A DNA stretch of 64,000 nucleotides from Buchnera aphidicola (Uroleucon sonchi) (GCF_011035165.1 NZ_CP047588.1:496001-560000); one strand, 5' to 3'; positions 20,602 through 34,005 are shown, counted from the first letter of the stretch. Translations and numbers: made by a program. Notes: a model not told the origin generated them from the letters alone.

Positions 20602-20755
20602 CTATATTACCTTCACATGAAAAAATATACTAAATTAAAAATATTAATAAATAATTTGTAATAATTAAAAGAAATTAAATTCTCAATAGATTAACATGTA
20701 AATCTATTGTTAGCTAGAAAGTAATTTATTTTTATAAATAATTTGTTTTATATAT

Positions 20756-20787
20756 AAAAAAACCCGAAAAAAATTTCGGGTTTTTTT
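20756..20787 (-). terminator. Rho-independent terminator of the rRNA unit
   Basis: Read on the - strand, CCCGAAA and TTTCGGG form a 7-pair stem (extended by A-T pairs) with a 4-base loop, followed by seven Ts, immediately after the 5S rRNA. This is the clearest classical terminator in the window. Confidence 0.9.
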
Positions 20788-20907
20788 AGCCTGGATTTGA
20801 CCTACTCTCACACGGGGAGGCCCCGTACTACAATTGGCGTTACAGCGTTTCACTTCTGAGTTCGGAATGGGATTCAGGTGGTACCACTGCACTATTTTTA
20901 CCAGGCA
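20788..20907 (-). rRNA. rrf: 5S ribosomal RNA
   Basis: The - strand begins TGCCTGG and ends CCAGGC, the paired termini of 5S. Inside are GAACTCAGAAGTGAAACGC and GTGTGAGAGTAGG, close to E. coli 5S. It is about 120 nt long. It lies 111 bases downstream of 23S and directly upstream of the terminator. Confidence 0.98.
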
Positions 20908-21018
20908 TTTTAATAAAATTTTATGTTATTAAAATATATTGATAAATTATACTAAATTCAGTAAAAACAAGCCATTTGAATAAAAATCAATTTATTTTAA
21001 AAACACCTCTGGTGTTGC

Positions 21019-23939
<2,921 letters not shown>

Positions 23940-23991
23940 TTACAACCCACAGGTGTTTTACAAAATAAGTGATTAATACTTGTTTTTTCCG

Positions 23992-24006
23992 AATTTTTAA
24001 AGAGCT
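23992..24006 (-). promoter_or_regulatory. boxA-like rRNA antitermination site
   Basis: The - strand reads AGCTCTTTAAAAATT in the tRNA-Glu/23S spacer, close to the enteric boxA core (TGCTCTTTAACAATT) that binds NusB-NusE. Its position, about 50 bases before 23S, matches the second boxA of E. coli rrn spacers. Confidence 0.65.
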
Positions 24007-24099
24007 AATTTAAAGTTGAACTTTACTTTAAAAGTGATCTTGAGAATAACACAATTATTTAAAATAGTATATAAGAATTTTATAAATATTTCTATTTCT

Positions 24100-24172
24100 T
24101 GTCCCCTAGGGGATTTGAACCCCTGTTGCCGCCGTGAAAGGGCGATGTCCTAGACCTCTAGACGAAGGGGAC
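24100..24172 (-). tRNA. tRNA-Glu (anticodon UUC)
   Basis: A 73-base cloverleaf on the - strand, GTCCCCT ... AGGGGAC with discriminator A, anticodon loop CTTTCAC giving UUC. The body is almost identical to E. coli tRNA-Glu. It is the first product of the 23S-5S transcription unit. No CCA is encoded. Confidence 0.97.
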
Positions 24173-24211
24173 TATTTTATATAAAATATATTTTTTAAAA
24201 TAACATTGTTA

Positions 24212-24240
24212 TAAATAACAGATCAAAAAAAAAGAGTCAA
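24212..24240 (-). promoter_or_regulatory. Candidate promoter of the tRNA-Glu-23S-5S unit
   Basis: On the - strand TTGACT (24240-24235), a 17-base spacer and TATTTA (24217-24212), preceded by the extended -10 TG, sit about 40 bases upstream of tRNA-Glu. The -35 is 5/6; the -10 hexamer itself is weak (3/6). Confidence 0.5.
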
Positions 24241-24299
24241 GCAATTTTTATAATATTAATCAAAATTTTTTCATACTAATCTTTTAAAATCAATAAAAA

Positions 24300-25145
24300 T
24301 TAAGCATTTTTTATAAATTTTTTTTTATTTAAAATATCAATAATATAATGAATTTTTGGCATGACTTTATGCCATAAAAAAAATGCATGAGCAGCTTGAA
24401 AAACTAACATTCCTATTCCATCAGAAAAATAATGCGCACCAATATTTATACACCAATCAATAAATTTTGTATTATTGATTTGATAATTAATATCATATAA
24501 ATGTGTTTTTTTTAAACAAATTAAAGATAAAGGAATCATATCATTTTCAATTTTAGAAATATTGGATCTGGCATTAATAATTAAATTAAAATATTTAATA
24601 TTTAATTTATTTGTGTTTAGTATTTGTATTTTTCCATATTGATTAAATTGCATAACTATCTTTTGCGCATTCGATAGAGTTCTATTTAAAACAAATACAG
24701 AACAACCAAAAGATAAAAGAGCATATAAAATTCCTTTAACCGCTCCTCCTGCACCAAGTATTAAAATTGAGTCATTTTTTTTTATAAAATTTAATCTTTT
24801 AAGATCAGATAACAAACCAATTCCATCTGTATTATCCCCTAAAATACATTGGTTTTTTAATTTATACAATGTATTAACTGATTGAGCAATTTTAGCTTGT
24901 TCAGTTAATTTATTACAAAAAAAATAAGCTTCTTGTTTAAATGGGGCAGTAATATTTGCTCCAACTCCATAATTTTTAAAAAAATAATTTAAAAAAGAAT
25001 ACAAACTATCTAATGGGACATGAACAGATTGATAAGTGTGTAAAATATTTGTTTGTTTAGCAAAATATTTATGAATTATAGGAGATTGAGTATGATTAAT
25101 CGGATTTCCAAATACAGCATAATTAAAATCTTGACATTTAAACAT
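24300..25145 (-). CDS. aroE: Shikimate dehydrogenase
   Basis: Reduces 3-dehydroshikimate to shikimate with NADPH, the fourth step of the chorismate pathway that supplies aromatic amino acids to the aphid. The substrate motif NPINHTQSP is at about 15-23, NITAPFK holds the catalytic Lys at about 65, and DNTDGIGL holds the catalytic Asp. The NADP loop GAGGAVKGILYAL is at about 127 and NRTLSNAQK binds the NADP phosphate. It has 281 residues (272 in E. coli). Its ATG lies inside the end of tsaC (8-base overlap), so the two are translationally coupled. aroB and aroK, also in this window, act in the same route. Confidence 0.97.
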   Translation of the reverse strand: MFKCQDFNYAVFGNPINHTQSPIIHKYFAKQTNILHTYQSVHVPLDSLYSFLNYFFKNYGVGANITAPFKQEAYFFCNKLTEQAKIAQSVNTLYKLKNQCILGDNTDGIGLLSDLKRLNFIKKNDSILILGAGGAVKGILYALLSFGCSVFVLNRTLSNAQKIVMQFNQYGKIQILNTNKLNIKYFNLIINARSNISKIENDMIPLSLICLKKTHLYDINYQINNTKFIDWCINIGAHYFSDGIGMLVFQAAHAFFLWHKVMPKIHYIIDILNKKKFIKNA

Positions 25146-25710
25146 GACGAATTATATTCCCATCAATAAGATTAACAATCTTAGAAGGATTCTTTTCAGT
25201 ACCTATTGTTCCATGTAATAATGGAAAATTTTTTCCAAAATATTTTAATACTTCTTGATCTGTGATACATGGAGGCATGCTAGAAATATTAGCACTTGTA
25301 GAGATTAACGCCCCTCCAAATGCATTACATAACTTTATTATTTCAGCATGAGAGCTAATTCGAACAGCAATAGTATTAAATTTCCCAGTTAACCAATAAG
25401 GTACTTGTAATTTTGCCGGAACAAGAAAAGTAAAATGTCCTGGCCAAACAAGTTGCATGGTTTTTTTTTGTTCGTTTGATATTTTTTCTTCATTAATATA
25501 CTTTTTTATTTGACAAAAATGCGCAGCAACTAATATAAATCCTTTTTCTATGTTTCGGTTTTTTAACTGTAACAATTTTTTTACAGCTTGTTCGCTATTA
25601 GGATCGCATCCAAGTCCAAACATTGATTCTGTAGGATAAGCAATAATATGTTGATTTTTTAACATGTAAACACAATAATCTAAAGAATTTGAAAAATAAT
25701 TATTATTCAT
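25138..25710 (-). CDS. tsaC: TsaC, threonylcarbamoyl-AMP synthase (YrdC)
   Basis: Makes threonylcarbamoyl-adenylate from Thr, bicarbonate and ATP for the t6A37 modification of tRNAs reading ANN codons. The YrdC fold signature is clear: QHIIAYPTESMFGLGCDPN, LLQLKNRNIEKGFILVA, VWPGHFTFLVPA, VAVRISSH-like (IAVRISSH) and LISTSANISSMPP. It has 190 residues, the same as E. coli, beginning MNNN in both. E. coli yrdD, the topA-like zinc-finger gene, is missing between tsaC and smg; only 50 bases remain. ANN codons dominate in this AT-rich genome, so t6A is probably important. Confidence 0.96.
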   Translation of the reverse strand: MNNNYFSNSLDYCVYMLKNQHIIAYPTESMFGLGCDPNSEQAVKKLLQLKNRNIEKGFILVAAHFCQIKKYINEEKISNEQKKTMQLVWPGHFTFLVPAKLQVPYWLTGKFNTIAVRISSHAEIIKLCNAFGGALISTSANISSMPPCITDQEVLKYFGKNFPLLHGTIGTEKNPSKIVNLIDGNIIRHV

Positions 25711-25760
25711 TATTTTACTCGTAAATAAAAATATTATTTTTTTATTAATTCATTATCAAT

Positions 25761-26234
25761 TTAATGAATAATTTCTTCTTTAAAATTAAATAATAAATTC
25801 TCTAGTTTATTATATACCAATTCATGCCCCGGAACATTAAATAAAACAATTAATACAATCCATTTTAAATCTTCAAGATGCAATTCATTCATATCTAAAT
25901 CCATAATTCTTTCAATAATCATTTCTCTTGTCTCTAATGTTAATATCTCTAACTGTTCTAAAAAAAGTAAAAAACCGCGACAATCAACATTTAATTTAAG
26001 AGATTCTTCTTGAGTATAAATTCGAGTAGATATTTGTTCTGATATTACATTAATAGACGACAAAATATTATTTTTATAACAAGCAAGATTTTTTAACCAA
26101 CGTAAAGCATTATAAATATCTTTCTTTGGAAATCCTATATCTGATAAATCATTTGTTAAACTATCATAATCAATAGAAATTTTTGATTTAGTATGTACAT
26201 AATTTTCAAATAAATATATTAATATGTCAAACAT
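25761..26234 (-). CDS. smg: Smg family protein
   Basis: A conserved protein of 157 residues, identical in length to E. coli Smg. It starts MFDILIYLFENYVHT and contains CRGFLLFLEQLEIL and LKWIVLIVLFNVPG, family features I recognise. The role is not established. It lies first in the smg-tsaC-aroE unit on the - strand, divergent from def. In E. coli dprA (smf) lies between smg and def; here a 234-base AT-rich gap replaces it. Retention of smg while dprA is lost suggests a function independent of DNA uptake. Confidence 0.92.
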   Translation of the reverse strand: MFDILIYLFENYVHTKSKISIDYDSLTNDLSDIGFPKKDIYNALRWLKNLACYKNNILSSINVISEQISTRIYTQEESLKLNVDCRGFLLFLEQLEILTLETREMIIERIMDLDMNELHLEDLKWIVLIVLFNVPGHELVYNKLENLLFNFKEEIIH

Positions 26235-26468
26235 TATATCCTCAATTATATACTTAAAGATTTATATGTTTAGTAATATGTCCTACATATAAATTTTACC
26301 ATAAATATTATTAATACATAATACATAAAATATTATAATATTAACGTGCATAAATTTTAATCGAAAAAATATGTCTTATTGAGTACAAAAAATACAAGTA
26401 AACTTTCAATTATAATAAAAAAGTCTATACTAATATATTAAATTTAACTATTTGATCTTTTACTTTAT

Positions 26469-26993
26469 ATGTCTGATTTAAAATTACTTTACTATCCTGA
26501 TAGACGTTTAAGACTTATTGCTAAACCTGTAACAGAAATTAATAAAAAAATAAAGAAAATTATTAATAATATGATATATACGATGCATCAAAAAGAAGGA
26601 ATTGGTTTAGCAGCTACTCAAGTTGATATTCAATTGCAAATTATAGTAATAAATGTAATGCAAAAAAAAGATACAGATTTAGTATTAATTAATCCTAAAA
26701 TTCTTAAAAAAGAAGGAAATATTAGTATTCAAGAGGGTTGTTTATCAATTCCAGAATATCGTGCTTTTATTCCGCGATTTAATTATATTAAAGTGCAATC
26801 AATTGATCAGTATGGAGAAACAATAGAAATAGAAGCGCAATCAATTATGTCTATATGCATTCAGCATGAAATAGATCATCTTCAAGGAAAATTATTTATT
26901 GATTATTTATCTAAATTTAAAAAAGATCGAATTAAAAAAAAATTTGAAAAATTTAAAAAACAACAAATTAAATCACTAAGGGAATCAAGTTAA
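26469..26993 (+). CDS. def: Peptide deformylase
   Basis: A metalloenzyme that removes the formyl group from new proteins. The three active-site motifs are intact: GIGLAATQVD (about 45), EGCLSIPE with the metal-binding Cys, and QHEIDHLQGKLF (HExxH) with two His ligands and the catalytic Glu. It has 174 residues (169 in E. coli), with a lysine-rich C-terminal tail. It is followed by fmt after one base, an operon that couples formylation and deformylation. No clear Shine-Dalgarno site precedes the ATG. Confidence 0.98.
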   Translation: MSDLKLLYYPDRRLRLIAKPVTEINKKIKKIINNMIYTMHQKEGIGLAATQVDIQLQIIVINVMQKKDTDLVLINPKILKKEGNISIQEGCLSIPEYRAFIPRFNYIKVQSIDQYGETIEIEAQSIMSICIQHEIDHLQGKLFIDYLSKFKKDRIKKKFEKFKKQQIKSLRESS

Positions 26994-26994
26994 T

Positions 26995-27939
26995 TTGAAT
27001 ACATTAAAAATTATTTTTGCTGGAACAGAGTATTTTTCAGCTGCCTATCTAAATGTATTAATCACTTCTTCTTATAAAATTGTTGCAGTTCTTACTCAAC
27101 CAGATCGTCCTTCCGGGAGAGGACAAAAGATTCATTTTTCTCCTGTTAAAATTTTATCATTACATCATAAAATTCCTATTTATCAACCTATAAATTTAAA
27201 TGATGTACTCTTTCAAAATAGAATATTAAATCTGAATGCTGATATTATGATAGTTGTTTCTTATGGAAAAATAATACCAAAAAAAATTTTAAATATGTTT
27301 TCTAAAGGATGTATCAACGTTCATCCTTCTCTATTACCAAAATGGCGTGGATCGACTCCAATTCAATCATCTATTTTATATGGAGATAAAAAAACTGGAA
27401 TAAGTATTATTCAAATGAATGATAAAATTGATTCAGGAGAAATAATATACTCAACTGAATGTAATATATCTTCAAAAGATACGACAAAAAGCTTATCTTT
27501 AAAATTAATTAAAATAGGCACAAGAGGATTGTTAGAAACATTAAAAAATATTATTTTAAATAAAATCATAAAAATTAAACAAAATGAAAATTATATGACT
27601 TTATCAAAAAAAATATATAAAATAGACGCTTTATTAAACTGGAATTTACATGCTCAACAATTAGAACGACGTATTCGAGCATTTAATCCATGGCCAATAT
27701 GTCACTTTACATTTAAAAATGTAAATATAAAAGTTTGGGAAGCAACTATCATACCTATAGCAGAAAAAAAATTTTCTATAGGAGAAATTGTCTGTGCAAA
27801 TCAATATGGGATTCAAATTAATACAGCTTATCAAATATTAAATCTTGAAAAAATACAATTACCAGGAAAAAAAATAATGGATATAAAAAATATTATTATA
27901 TCTAAAAAAAATTTTTTTAAGATTGGTGCAATTATATAA
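26995..27939 (+). CDS. fmt: Methionyl-tRNA formyltransferase
   Basis: Transfers a formyl group from 10-formyl-THF (made by FolD) to Met-tRNA of the initiator type. Motifs: FAGTEYFSAAYL at the start, QPDRPSGRGQ, and the catalytic region GCINVHPSLLPKWRGSTPIQ with Asn, His and the RGxxPI loop. The C-terminal OB-like domain follows from about 205. It has 314 residues (315 in E. coli). The start is TTG at 26995-26997, one base after the def stop TAA, and it aligns with the E. coli start region. rsmB, trkA and other E. coli genes that follow fmt are gone. Confidence 0.96.
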   Translation: MNTLKIIFAGTEYFSAAYLNVLITSSYKIVAVLTQPDRPSGRGQKIHFSPVKILSLHHKIPIYQPINLNDVLFQNRILNLNADIMIVVSYGKIIPKKILNMFSKGCINVHPSLLPKWRGSTPIQSSILYGDKKTGISIIQMNDKIDSGEIIYSTECNISSKDTTKSLSLKLIKIGTRGLLETLKNIILNKIIKIKQNENYMTLSKKIYKIDALLNWNLHAQQLERRIRAFNPWPICHFTFKNVNIKVWEATIIPIAEKKFSIGEIVCANQYGIQINTAYQILNLEKIQLPGKKIMDIKNIIISKKNFFKIGAII

Positions 27940-27944
27940 AAACA

Positions 27945-27969
27945 AGCAAACGGTAAAAATCCGTTTGCT
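27945..27969 (-). terminator. Terminator of the alpha operon (rplQ side)
   Basis: AGCAAACGG and CCGTTTGCT form a 9-pair stem with a 7-base loop between the convergent fmt and rplQ genes. On the - strand it is followed by TTGTTTTTAT, so it fits a terminator for the rplQ end; on the + strand the T tract is absent. Confidence 0.75.
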
Positions 27970-28023
27970 AAATCTTAAGAATTAAATACATTTTTAGTAA
28001 AATTCATAACATTTAAATATAAT

Positions 28024-28419
28024 TTATTTTGATTTGATAACTTTTTCGTTTTTATTTTTTTTTATACGATCAACTAATTCAATATAAGCCATTGGAGCTT
28101 TGTCTCCAGATCTAAATCCACATTTTAATATACGAGTATAACCACCTAATCTATTTAAAAATAATGGACCCAAATTAACAAATAATTTTGCTACTATTGC
28201 ATGATCTCGGATACGAGAAAATACTAAACGTCTATTTGACACGGTATCTATTTTAGATAAAGTAATAATTGGCTCTGCAATACGACGAAGTTCTTTTGCT
28301 TTAGATAAAGTCGTTTTAATAACTTCATGTTTAAATAAAGCACAAGACATGTTTTTTAACATTGCGTTAAGATGAGTGCGATTGCGATTTAATTGACGAC
28401 CGCTTTTCCGGTGACGCAT
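28024..28419 (-). CDS. rplQ: Ribosomal protein L17
   Basis: A large-subunit protein near the exit tunnel, last gene of the alpha operon. It has 131 residues (127 in E. coli). It begins [21 protein letters not shown] and contains [16 protein letters not shown] and [27 protein letters not shown], all diagnostic. The tail is short and lysine-rich. It lies 50 bases after rpoA in the unbroken ribosomal cluster, and a terminator follows downstream. Confidence 0.98.
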   Translation of the reverse strand: MRHRKSGRQLNRNRTHLNAMLKNMSCALFKHEVIKTTLSKAKELRRIAEPIITLSKIDTVSNRRLVFSRIRDHAIVAKLFVNLGPLFLNRLGGYTRILKCGFRSGDKAPMAYIELVDRIKKNKNEKVIKSK

Positions 28420-28469
28420 ATATCTATTTTCCTTTTAATAATCTTTTAAAATATACAATATAATATAAA

Positions 28470-29459
28470 CTATTCATCTGAAATACTTTCTGGAGGCCAA
28501 TTCTCTAATTTCATTCCAAGTGATAAATTACGAGCAGCTAATATATCTTTAATCTCAGTCAAAGATTTTTTTCCTAAATTAGGAGTTTTTAAAAGCTCTA
28601 CCTCAGTTCGTTGGACTAAATCACCTATATAATGTATTGATTCTGCTTTAAGACAATTAGCTGATCTTACAGTTAATTCTAAATCATCTACTGGACGTAA
28701 TAAAATAGGTTCAAATTTTGGTTTTTCTTCTTCTATTTCAGGAGCACGAACATCTCTTAAATCAACAAAGGCTTCTAATTGTTCTGATAAAATAGTAGCA
28801 GCTCTCCGAATTGCTTCTTCTGGGTCAATTGTTCCGTTAGTTTCCATTTCAATTACTAGTTTATCTAAATCTGTTCTTTGCTCAACACGTGCTGCTTCAA
28901 CATTATAAGAGATTCGATCTATAGGACTGTAACAAGCATCTAGCAATAAACATCCTATTGGCCGCATATCTTCTTCAGAATGAACTCTAGTGGCGGCAGG
29001 AACATAGCCTCGACCACGTTGCACTTTGATTCTCATATCAATAGATGAAGTATCACAAGTTAAATTACAAATAATATGGTCTGGTTTAATAATTTCAACA
29101 TCACTATTATGTATAATATCACCAGCTGTTACAGATCCAATACCAGATTTTTTTAATATAAGATAAGCTTCATCTTTGCCATGTACTTTAACAGCTAACT
29201 CTTTTAAATTTAATAATATTTCTAAAATATCTTCTTGTATGCCTTCTTTAGTACTATATTCATGCAATACACCATCAATTTCTACTTCAGTTACTGCGCA
29301 TCCAGGCATAGAAGAAAGTAAAATTCTACGCAGTGCATTTCCTAATGTATGACCAAAACCTCTTTCTAATGGTTCTAAAGTTACTTTTGTATGAGTATCG
29401 CTAATTTGTTCAATATCTACTAAACGTGGTTTTAAAAAACTCATTGTATAATTCTGCAT
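28470..29459 (-). CDS. rpoA: RNA polymerase alpha subunit
   Basis: The alpha dimer scaffolds RNA polymerase assembly; its C-terminal domain binds UP elements and activators. It has 329 residues, exactly the E. coli length. The N-terminal domain shows [23 protein letters not shown] (about 32) and RGRGYVPA. The linker carries [21 protein letters not shown], and the C-terminal domain keeps [34 protein letters not shown] and the DNA-contacting Arg265 and Asn268 context. Full retention of this domain is notable where few regulators survive. Confidence 0.99.
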   Translation of the reverse strand: MQNYTMSFLKPRLVDIEQISDTHTKVTLEPLERGFGHTLGNALRRILLSSMPGCAVTEVEIDGVLHEYSTKEGIQEDILEILLNLKELAVKVHGKDEAYLILKKSGIGSVTAGDIIHNSDVEIIKPDHIICNLTCDTSSIDMRIKVQRGRGYVPAATRVHSEEDMRPIGCLLLDACYSPIDRISYNVEAARVEQRTDLDKLVIEMETNGTIDPEEAIRRAATILSEQLEAFVDLRDVRAPEIEEEKPKFEPILLRPVDDLELTVRSANCLKAESIHYIGDLVQRTEVELLKTPNLGKKSLTEIKDILAARNLSLGMKLENWPPESISDE

Positions 29460-29503
29460 AAATTTTGTTTCCTTTCAAATAATTAACTACTTATTTCAGT
29501 TAA

Positions 29504-30124
29504 TTACTTAGAATACAGTTCAATAATTAAATATTCATTAATTTCTGCAGATAAATCAGATCTTTCAGGAAATCTTTTAAATACACCTTCCATTGTAGTT
29601 AAATTCACTTCTAACCATAATGGTTTTTCTCTATGCTCAACTAATTGTAATGCCGCTTTTATACGTGATTGTTTTTTAGATTTTTCTCGAATAGCAATTA
29701 CATCATTAGGAGATACTTGATATGAAGCAATATTAACAATCTTATCATTCACTATAACAGATTTATGATTAATTAATTGTCGAGATTCTGCACGAGTACA
29801 TGCAAAACCCATACGATAAACTACATTATCTAATCTAGATTCTAATAATTGTAATAAATTAGCTCCAGTATTACCTTTTAAACGCGCTGCATTTTTATAA
29901 TAAATTTTGAATTGACGTTCTAAAATACCATATAAACGACGTACTTTTTGTTTTTCTCTTAATTGCATAGCATAATCAGATAATCTAGGTTTTTTAATAC
30001 CATGCTGCCCAGGCGGTTGTTCTAATTTACATTTTGATTCTATTGAACGAAGTCCTGATTTTAAGAATAAATCAGTTCCTTCTCGTCGACTTAATTTTAA
30101 TTTTGGACCTATATATTTTGACAT
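29504..30124 (-). CDS. rpsD: Ribosomal protein S4
   Basis: A 16S-binding assembly initiator and, in E. coli, translational repressor of the alpha operon. It has 206 residues as in E. coli. It begins [21 protein letters not shown] and has the S4 RNA-binding domain [31 protein letters not shown] at about 93-125. It sits between rpsK and rpoA with short spacers. I did not find a recognisable S4 pseudoknot operator at the head of rpsM, but sequence drift would hide it. Confidence 0.98.
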   Translation of the reverse strand: MSKYIGPKLKLSRREGTDLFLKSGLRSIESKCKLEQPPGQHGIKKPRLSDYAMQLREKQKVRRLYGILERQFKIYYKNAARLKGNTGANLLQLLESRLDNVVYRMGFACTRAESRQLINHKSVIVNDKIVNIASYQVSPNDVIAIREKSKKQSRIKAALQLVEHREKPLWLEVNLTTMEGVFKRFPERSDLSAEINEYLIIELYSK

Positions 30125-30157
30125 TTTATATCTCTTTTTAAAAAAAATTATTTTAAT

Positions 30158-30556
<399 letters not shown>

Positions 30557-30571
30557 TTACATTTACCTATA

Positions 30572-30928
30572 TTATTTTTTTATTGGCTTTCTCGGACCTT
30601 TACACGTCCTAGCATTTGTTTTAGTTCTTTGTCCATGAACAGGTAAATTTCTACGATGACGTAAACCACGATAACAATTTAAATCAATTAAACGTTTAAT
30701 ATTAAGCGTAGTCTCTCGTCTTAAATCACCTTCAATAACATATTTAGAAACATGTATTCTTAAAATTTCAATTTGTTCTTCATTTAAATCGATAATTTTA
30801 GAAGATTCAGGAATTTTTGATATTAAACAAATTAATTTAGAGCGTTTTTTACCAATGCCATATATTGAAGTTAATGCAATTAAAGTATGTTTATTTTCAG
30901 GAATATTAATGCCTGCAATACGTGCCAT
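30572..30928 (-). CDS. rpsM: Ribosomal protein S13
   Basis: A head protein of the small subunit that contacts L5 and tRNA. It has 118 residues, as in E. coli. It opens [30 protein letters not shown] and ends [18 protein letters not shown] with the basic tail that reaches the P site. It is the first gene of the alpha operon, 89 bases after rpmJ. It is intact. Confidence 0.99.
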   Translation of the reverse strand: MARIAGINIPENKHTLIALTSIYGIGKKRSKLICLISKIPESSKIIDLNEEQIEILRIHVSKYVIEGDLRRETTLNIKRLIDLNCYRGLRHRRNLPVHGQRTKTNARTCKGPRKPIKK

Positions 30929-31017
30929 TTTATATATTTCCTATGAATTCTATGTGAAATTATAATATATATCACAATTGTTTTATACGAATAATAAAAT
31001 AATATATTTATTAAATA

Positions 31018-31134
31018 TTATCCTTGACGTTGTTTATGTTTTGGATCAGTCCGACATATTACTCGAACAACATTTTTTCTTCTTATTATTTTACAATTGC
31101 GACATAATACTTTTACAGAAGCTTGTACTTTCAT
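31018..31134 (-). CDS. rpmJ: Ribosomal protein L36
   Basis: A 38-residue zinc-binding protein of the large subunit. It starts [15 protein letters not shown] and ends DPKHKQRQG like E. coli L36, with zinc ligands Cys11, Cys14, Cys27 and His33. It lies at the end of the spc operon, 17 bases after secY and before rpsM, as in E. coli. A 60-codon reading frame on the opposite strand is a shadow. Confidence 0.97.
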   Translation of the reverse strand: MKVQASVKVLCRNCKIIRRKNVVRVICRTDPKHKQRQG

Positions 31135-31151
31135 TTTTATCCTTAAATATA

Positions 31152-32471
31152 TTAATTTAAATTAGCTTTTTTTAATATAGATTCATATTGATTAGACATA
31201 ATTAATGTTTGTATTTGAGATATAAAATCCATAATTACTACTACAACAATTAATAATGAAGTTCCACCAAAATAAAAAGGAGCATTCATAGAGCTACGCA
31301 TAAATTCTGGAATTAAACAAATAAAAGTAATATAAAAAGATCCAACTAATGTTAATCGTATCATAATTTTATAAATATATTTAGCTGTCTGTTCACCAGG
31401 TCTAATACCTGAAATAAAAGCACCTGATTTTTTTAAATTATCTGCTGTTTCACGAGGATTAAAAACTAATGCAGTATAAAAAAAACAAAAAAAGATTATT
31501 GCAGATATATATAAAATCAAATATAAAGGTTGATTAGGTTGCAAATAAAATAAAACTTTTTTTAACCATGTCCATTCATTATTTGATGTACACCAGGATA
31601 GAATTGTAGCAGGAAATAAAACAATGCTAGATGCAAAAATAGCTGGCATAACACCAGACATATTAATTTTTAATGGCAAATGAGTGCTTTGTGCAGTATA
31701 AATACGACGACCTTGTTGACGTTGCGCATAATGTACGATAATTTTTCTTTGTCCTCGTTCTATAAAAACTACCAGTAAAACGACTAGAAAAATAACTAAT
31801 AAAATAAAAATAAAAAATAAAAAAGATAAATCTCCTTTTCTAGTTTGTTCAATAGTATTGCTGATTGCAGAAGGCAAACCTGCTATAATACCTATAAAAA
31901 TAATAATTGAAATACCATTTCCAATTCCGTTTTCAGTAATTAATTCTCCTAACCACATTAAAAACATAGTTCCAGTAACTAAACTTAACATAGAAGTTAA
32001 ATAAAAAGAAAAATCTGGATGAATAATAATTGAATGTACACCAATCAAATTAGGTAGACTAGTCGTTACCCCAATAGATTGTATAATTGCTAATATTAAA
32101 GTTCCATATCTAGTATATTGATTAATTTTCTGACGTCCTAATTCACCTTCTTTTTTGATTTCAGATAGTGTTGGATATATTAGCGTTAATAACTGAATAA
32201 TAATAGAAGATGAAATATATGGCATTATGCCTAATGAAAAAATAGAAGCTCGACTTAGTGCTCCTCCAGAAAACATATTAAACATATCAAAAATACTGCC
32301 TTGTTGCTCATTTAATATTCTAGATAAAACAAAAGTATTAATGCCAGGAATTGGAATAAAAGAACCAATGCGAAAAACAATTAAAGCTATGATCACAAAA
32401 ATTATTCTTTGCTTTAATTCACTGAAATTTTTTTTAGGTTTTTTAAAATTTGGTGCTAATTTCTTTGCCAT
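31152..32471 (-). CDS. secY: SecY, protein-conducting channel subunit
   Basis: The central pore of the Sec translocon in the inner membrane, partner of SecE and SecG; it receives SRP-targeted proteins (4.5S RNA gene also here). Ten membrane segments are expected. Strong motifs are [50 protein letters not shown], and loop C5 [28 protein letters not shown] start at the internal Met (MAKKLAPNF), giving 439 residues (443 in E. coli); the open frame extends 23 codons further upstream. It lies 10 bases after rplO. Confidence 0.98.
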   Translation of the reverse strand: MAKKLAPNFKKPKKNFSELKQRIIFVIIALIVFRIGSFIPIPGINTFVLSRILNEQQGSIFDMFNMFSGGALSRASIFSLGIMPYISSSIIIQLLTLIYPTLSEIKKEGELGRQKINQYTRYGTLILAIIQSIGVTTSLPNLIGVHSIIIHPDFSFYLTSMLSLVTGTMFLMWLGELITENGIGNGISIIIFIGIIAGLPSAISNTIEQTRKGDLSFLFFIFILLVIFLVVLLVVFIERGQRKIIVHYAQRQQGRRIYTAQSTHLPLKINMSGVMPAIFASSIVLFPATILSWCTSNNEWTWLKKVLFYLQPNQPLYLILYISAIIFFCFFYTALVFNPRETADNLKKSGAFISGIRPGEQTAKYIYKIMIRLTLVGSFYITFICLIPEFMRSSMNAPFYFGGTSLLIVVVVIMDFISQIQTLIMSNQYESILKKANLN

Positions 32472-32481
32472 TATTAAATGC

Positions 32482-32916
32482 TTATCCTTCAATTTTTCCG
32501 CCAGAATTTTCAATTTCAATACGAGCACCTTTAGTAACACGTATGCCTTTGATTGTTAATGATTTTTTTATTTTTCCTGAAAGAATTATTTTAGCATATT
32601 TAATATTTTTTTTAATAATATTAGCTGTTTTTAATATATCAAGATTGACAATATCAGTATTTAAATGAGATAAATCTGATAAACGAATTTCTGCAGTCAT
32701 ATGTTTTTTTCTAGAATTAAAACCAAATTTAGGCAGTCTTCTATATAAAGGCATTTGACCACCTTCAAAACCACGACGCACACTACTGCCAGATCTAGAT
32801 TTTTGACCTTTATGACCACGACCTGCAGTTTTTCCAAATCCTGAACCTATACCGCGACCTAATCTTTTTCGATTTTGACGAGCTCCACGCGCTGGAATTA
32901 GAGTATTTAAATGCAT
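32482..32916 (-). CDS. rplO: Ribosomal protein L15
   Basis: A large-subunit core protein. It opens [45 protein letters not shown] sequence with a Gly/Arg-rich extension that penetrates 23S rRNA, followed by [20 protein letters not shown]. The protein is 144 residues, as in E. coli. The ATG at 32916 is chosen over a GTG two codons upstream because it matches MRLNTL of E. coli. It is flanked by rpmD and secY. Confidence 0.97.
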   Translation of the reverse strand: MHLNTLIPARGARQNRKRLGRGIGSGFGKTAGRGHKGQKSRSGSSVRRGFEGGQMPLYRRLPKFGFNSRKKHMTAEIRLSDLSHLNTDIVNLDILKTANIIKKNIKYAKIILSGKIKKSLTIKGIRVTKGARIEIENSGGKIEG

Positions 32917-32921
32917 TGACA

Positions 32922-33101
32922 CTATTCCTCTTGTATTTTTAGAATATAAGAAATTTTTTTAACCATACCTTGAATTGATTTTGTATTTTTTCGGATTACC
33001 GTGTGTCCAATATGACGCAATCCTAAACCAATTAATGTTTTTTTATGTTTAGGCAATCTACCTATAGAACTTTTAATTTGAGTAATTTTAATTTTTTTCA
33101 T
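32922..33101 (-). CDS. rpmD: Ribosomal protein L30
   Basis: 59 residues, the E. coli length. The translation begins [22 protein letters not shown] and has [18 protein letters not shown], diagnostic of L30. It ends at a TAG (32922-32924) five bases before the rplO ATG. It was placed by reading the gap between rpsE and rplO in the - strand frame; the size and order match the E. coli spc operon. Confidence 0.96.
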   Translation of the reverse strand: MKKIKITQIKSSIGRLPKHKKTLIGLGLRHIGHTVIRKNTKSIQGMVKKISYILKIQEE

Positions 33102-33117
33102 ATATTTAAATTATTAT

Positions 33118-33621
33118 TTATCCTAATATATCTTCTATACGTTTATTACGCTTCGCAGCTATCATGTTTGGAGATTTCATATTAATTAAACCATTCATAG
33201 TAGCACGAACTACATTAATTGGATTAGTAGAACCATAAGTTTTAGCTAACACGTTATGCACTCCTGCTACTTCTAACACTGCTCGCATAGCTCCTCCCGC
33301 AATAATACCAGTTCCATCAGAAGCAGGTTTCATAAAAATATTAGATCCAGTATGAGATCCTTTTAATGGATGTTGTAAGGTCTTATTAACTAATGGTATT
33401 ATAATCATATTACGTCTAGCTTTTTCCATGGCTTTTTGAATGGCAGCAGGAACTTCACGAGCTTTTCCATAACCAAAACCAACTTTTCCATTACCATTAC
33501 CCACTACTGTTAATGCAGTAAAAGAAAATATACGACCACCTTTTACAGTTTTAGAAACACGATTTACTGTAATTAATTTTTCTTGTAAATCACTATTATT
33601 TTTTTTTTCGAGATTAGCCAT
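33118..33621 (-). CDS. rpsE: Ribosomal protein S5
   Basis: A small-subunit protein important for decoding fidelity. It has 167 residues starting [11 protein letters not shown], as in E. coli (MAHIEKQ); an ATG two codons upstream is less likely. Diagnostic are [46 protein letters not shown] and [18 protein letters not shown]. An A10 tract (33599-33608 on the + strand as T10) covers codons 5-8, a risky slippage site in such a highly expressed gene. Confidence 0.98.
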   Translation of the reverse strand: MANLEKKNNSDLQEKLITVNRVSKTVKGGRIFSFTALTVVGNGNGKVGFGYGKAREVPAAIQKAMEKARRNMIIIPLVNKTLQHPLKGSHTGSNIFMKPASDGTGIIAGGAMRAVLEVAGVHNVLAKTYGSTNPINVVRATMNGLINMKSPNMIAAKRNKRIEDILG

Positions 33622-33635
33622 GATCAATTTTCACC

Positions 33636-34004
33636 TTAAAACTTAAGACCTACTTCACGAGCAGATTCAGCTAATATTTTTATACGACCGTGGTATTTAA
33701 AACCAGATCGATCAAAAGACACGCAGTGTATTCCTTTTTTAAATGCACGTTCTGCAATAATTTTACCTATTAAAGCAGCAGCTTGTTTATTTCCTGTATA
33801 CTTTAAATTAGAATTAATATTTTTTTCTAATGTCGAAGCATATGCTAATACTTTTGATTCAATAGAAGAAATAATTTGAGCATAAATATGACGCGAAGTA
33901 CGATGTACAACTAATCTCATCGCACCTAATTGTTTTATTTTACATCGTGTTTTCATAGATCGACGTATACGAGAAATTATTTTTTTTTTACTCGATAAAA
34001 TCAT
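33636..34004 (-). CDS. rplR: Ribosomal protein L18
   Basis: Binds 5S rRNA in the central protuberance. From the ATG at 34004 it has 122 residues (117 in E. coli), starting [20 protein letters not shown]; 11 extra upstream codons are open but would overlap rplF. Hallmarks are [36 protein letters not shown] and [15 protein letters not shown]. It follows rplF with a one-base spacer. Confidence 0.96.
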   Translation of the reverse strand: MILSSKKKIISRIRRSMKTRCKIKQLGAMRLVVHRTSRHIYAQIISSIESKVLAYASTLEKNINSNLKYTGNKQAAALIGKIIAERAFKKGIHCVSFDRSGFKYHGRIKILAESAREVGLKF

Positions 34005-34005
34005 T

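Noticed and set aside
20710-20892. 60-codon - strand frame across 5S rRNA
   Set aside because: It covers the 5S gene and its terminator, so it is a chance frame.
30978-31160. 60-codon + strand frame near rpmJ
   Set aside because: It is antisense to the well-recognised L36 gene.
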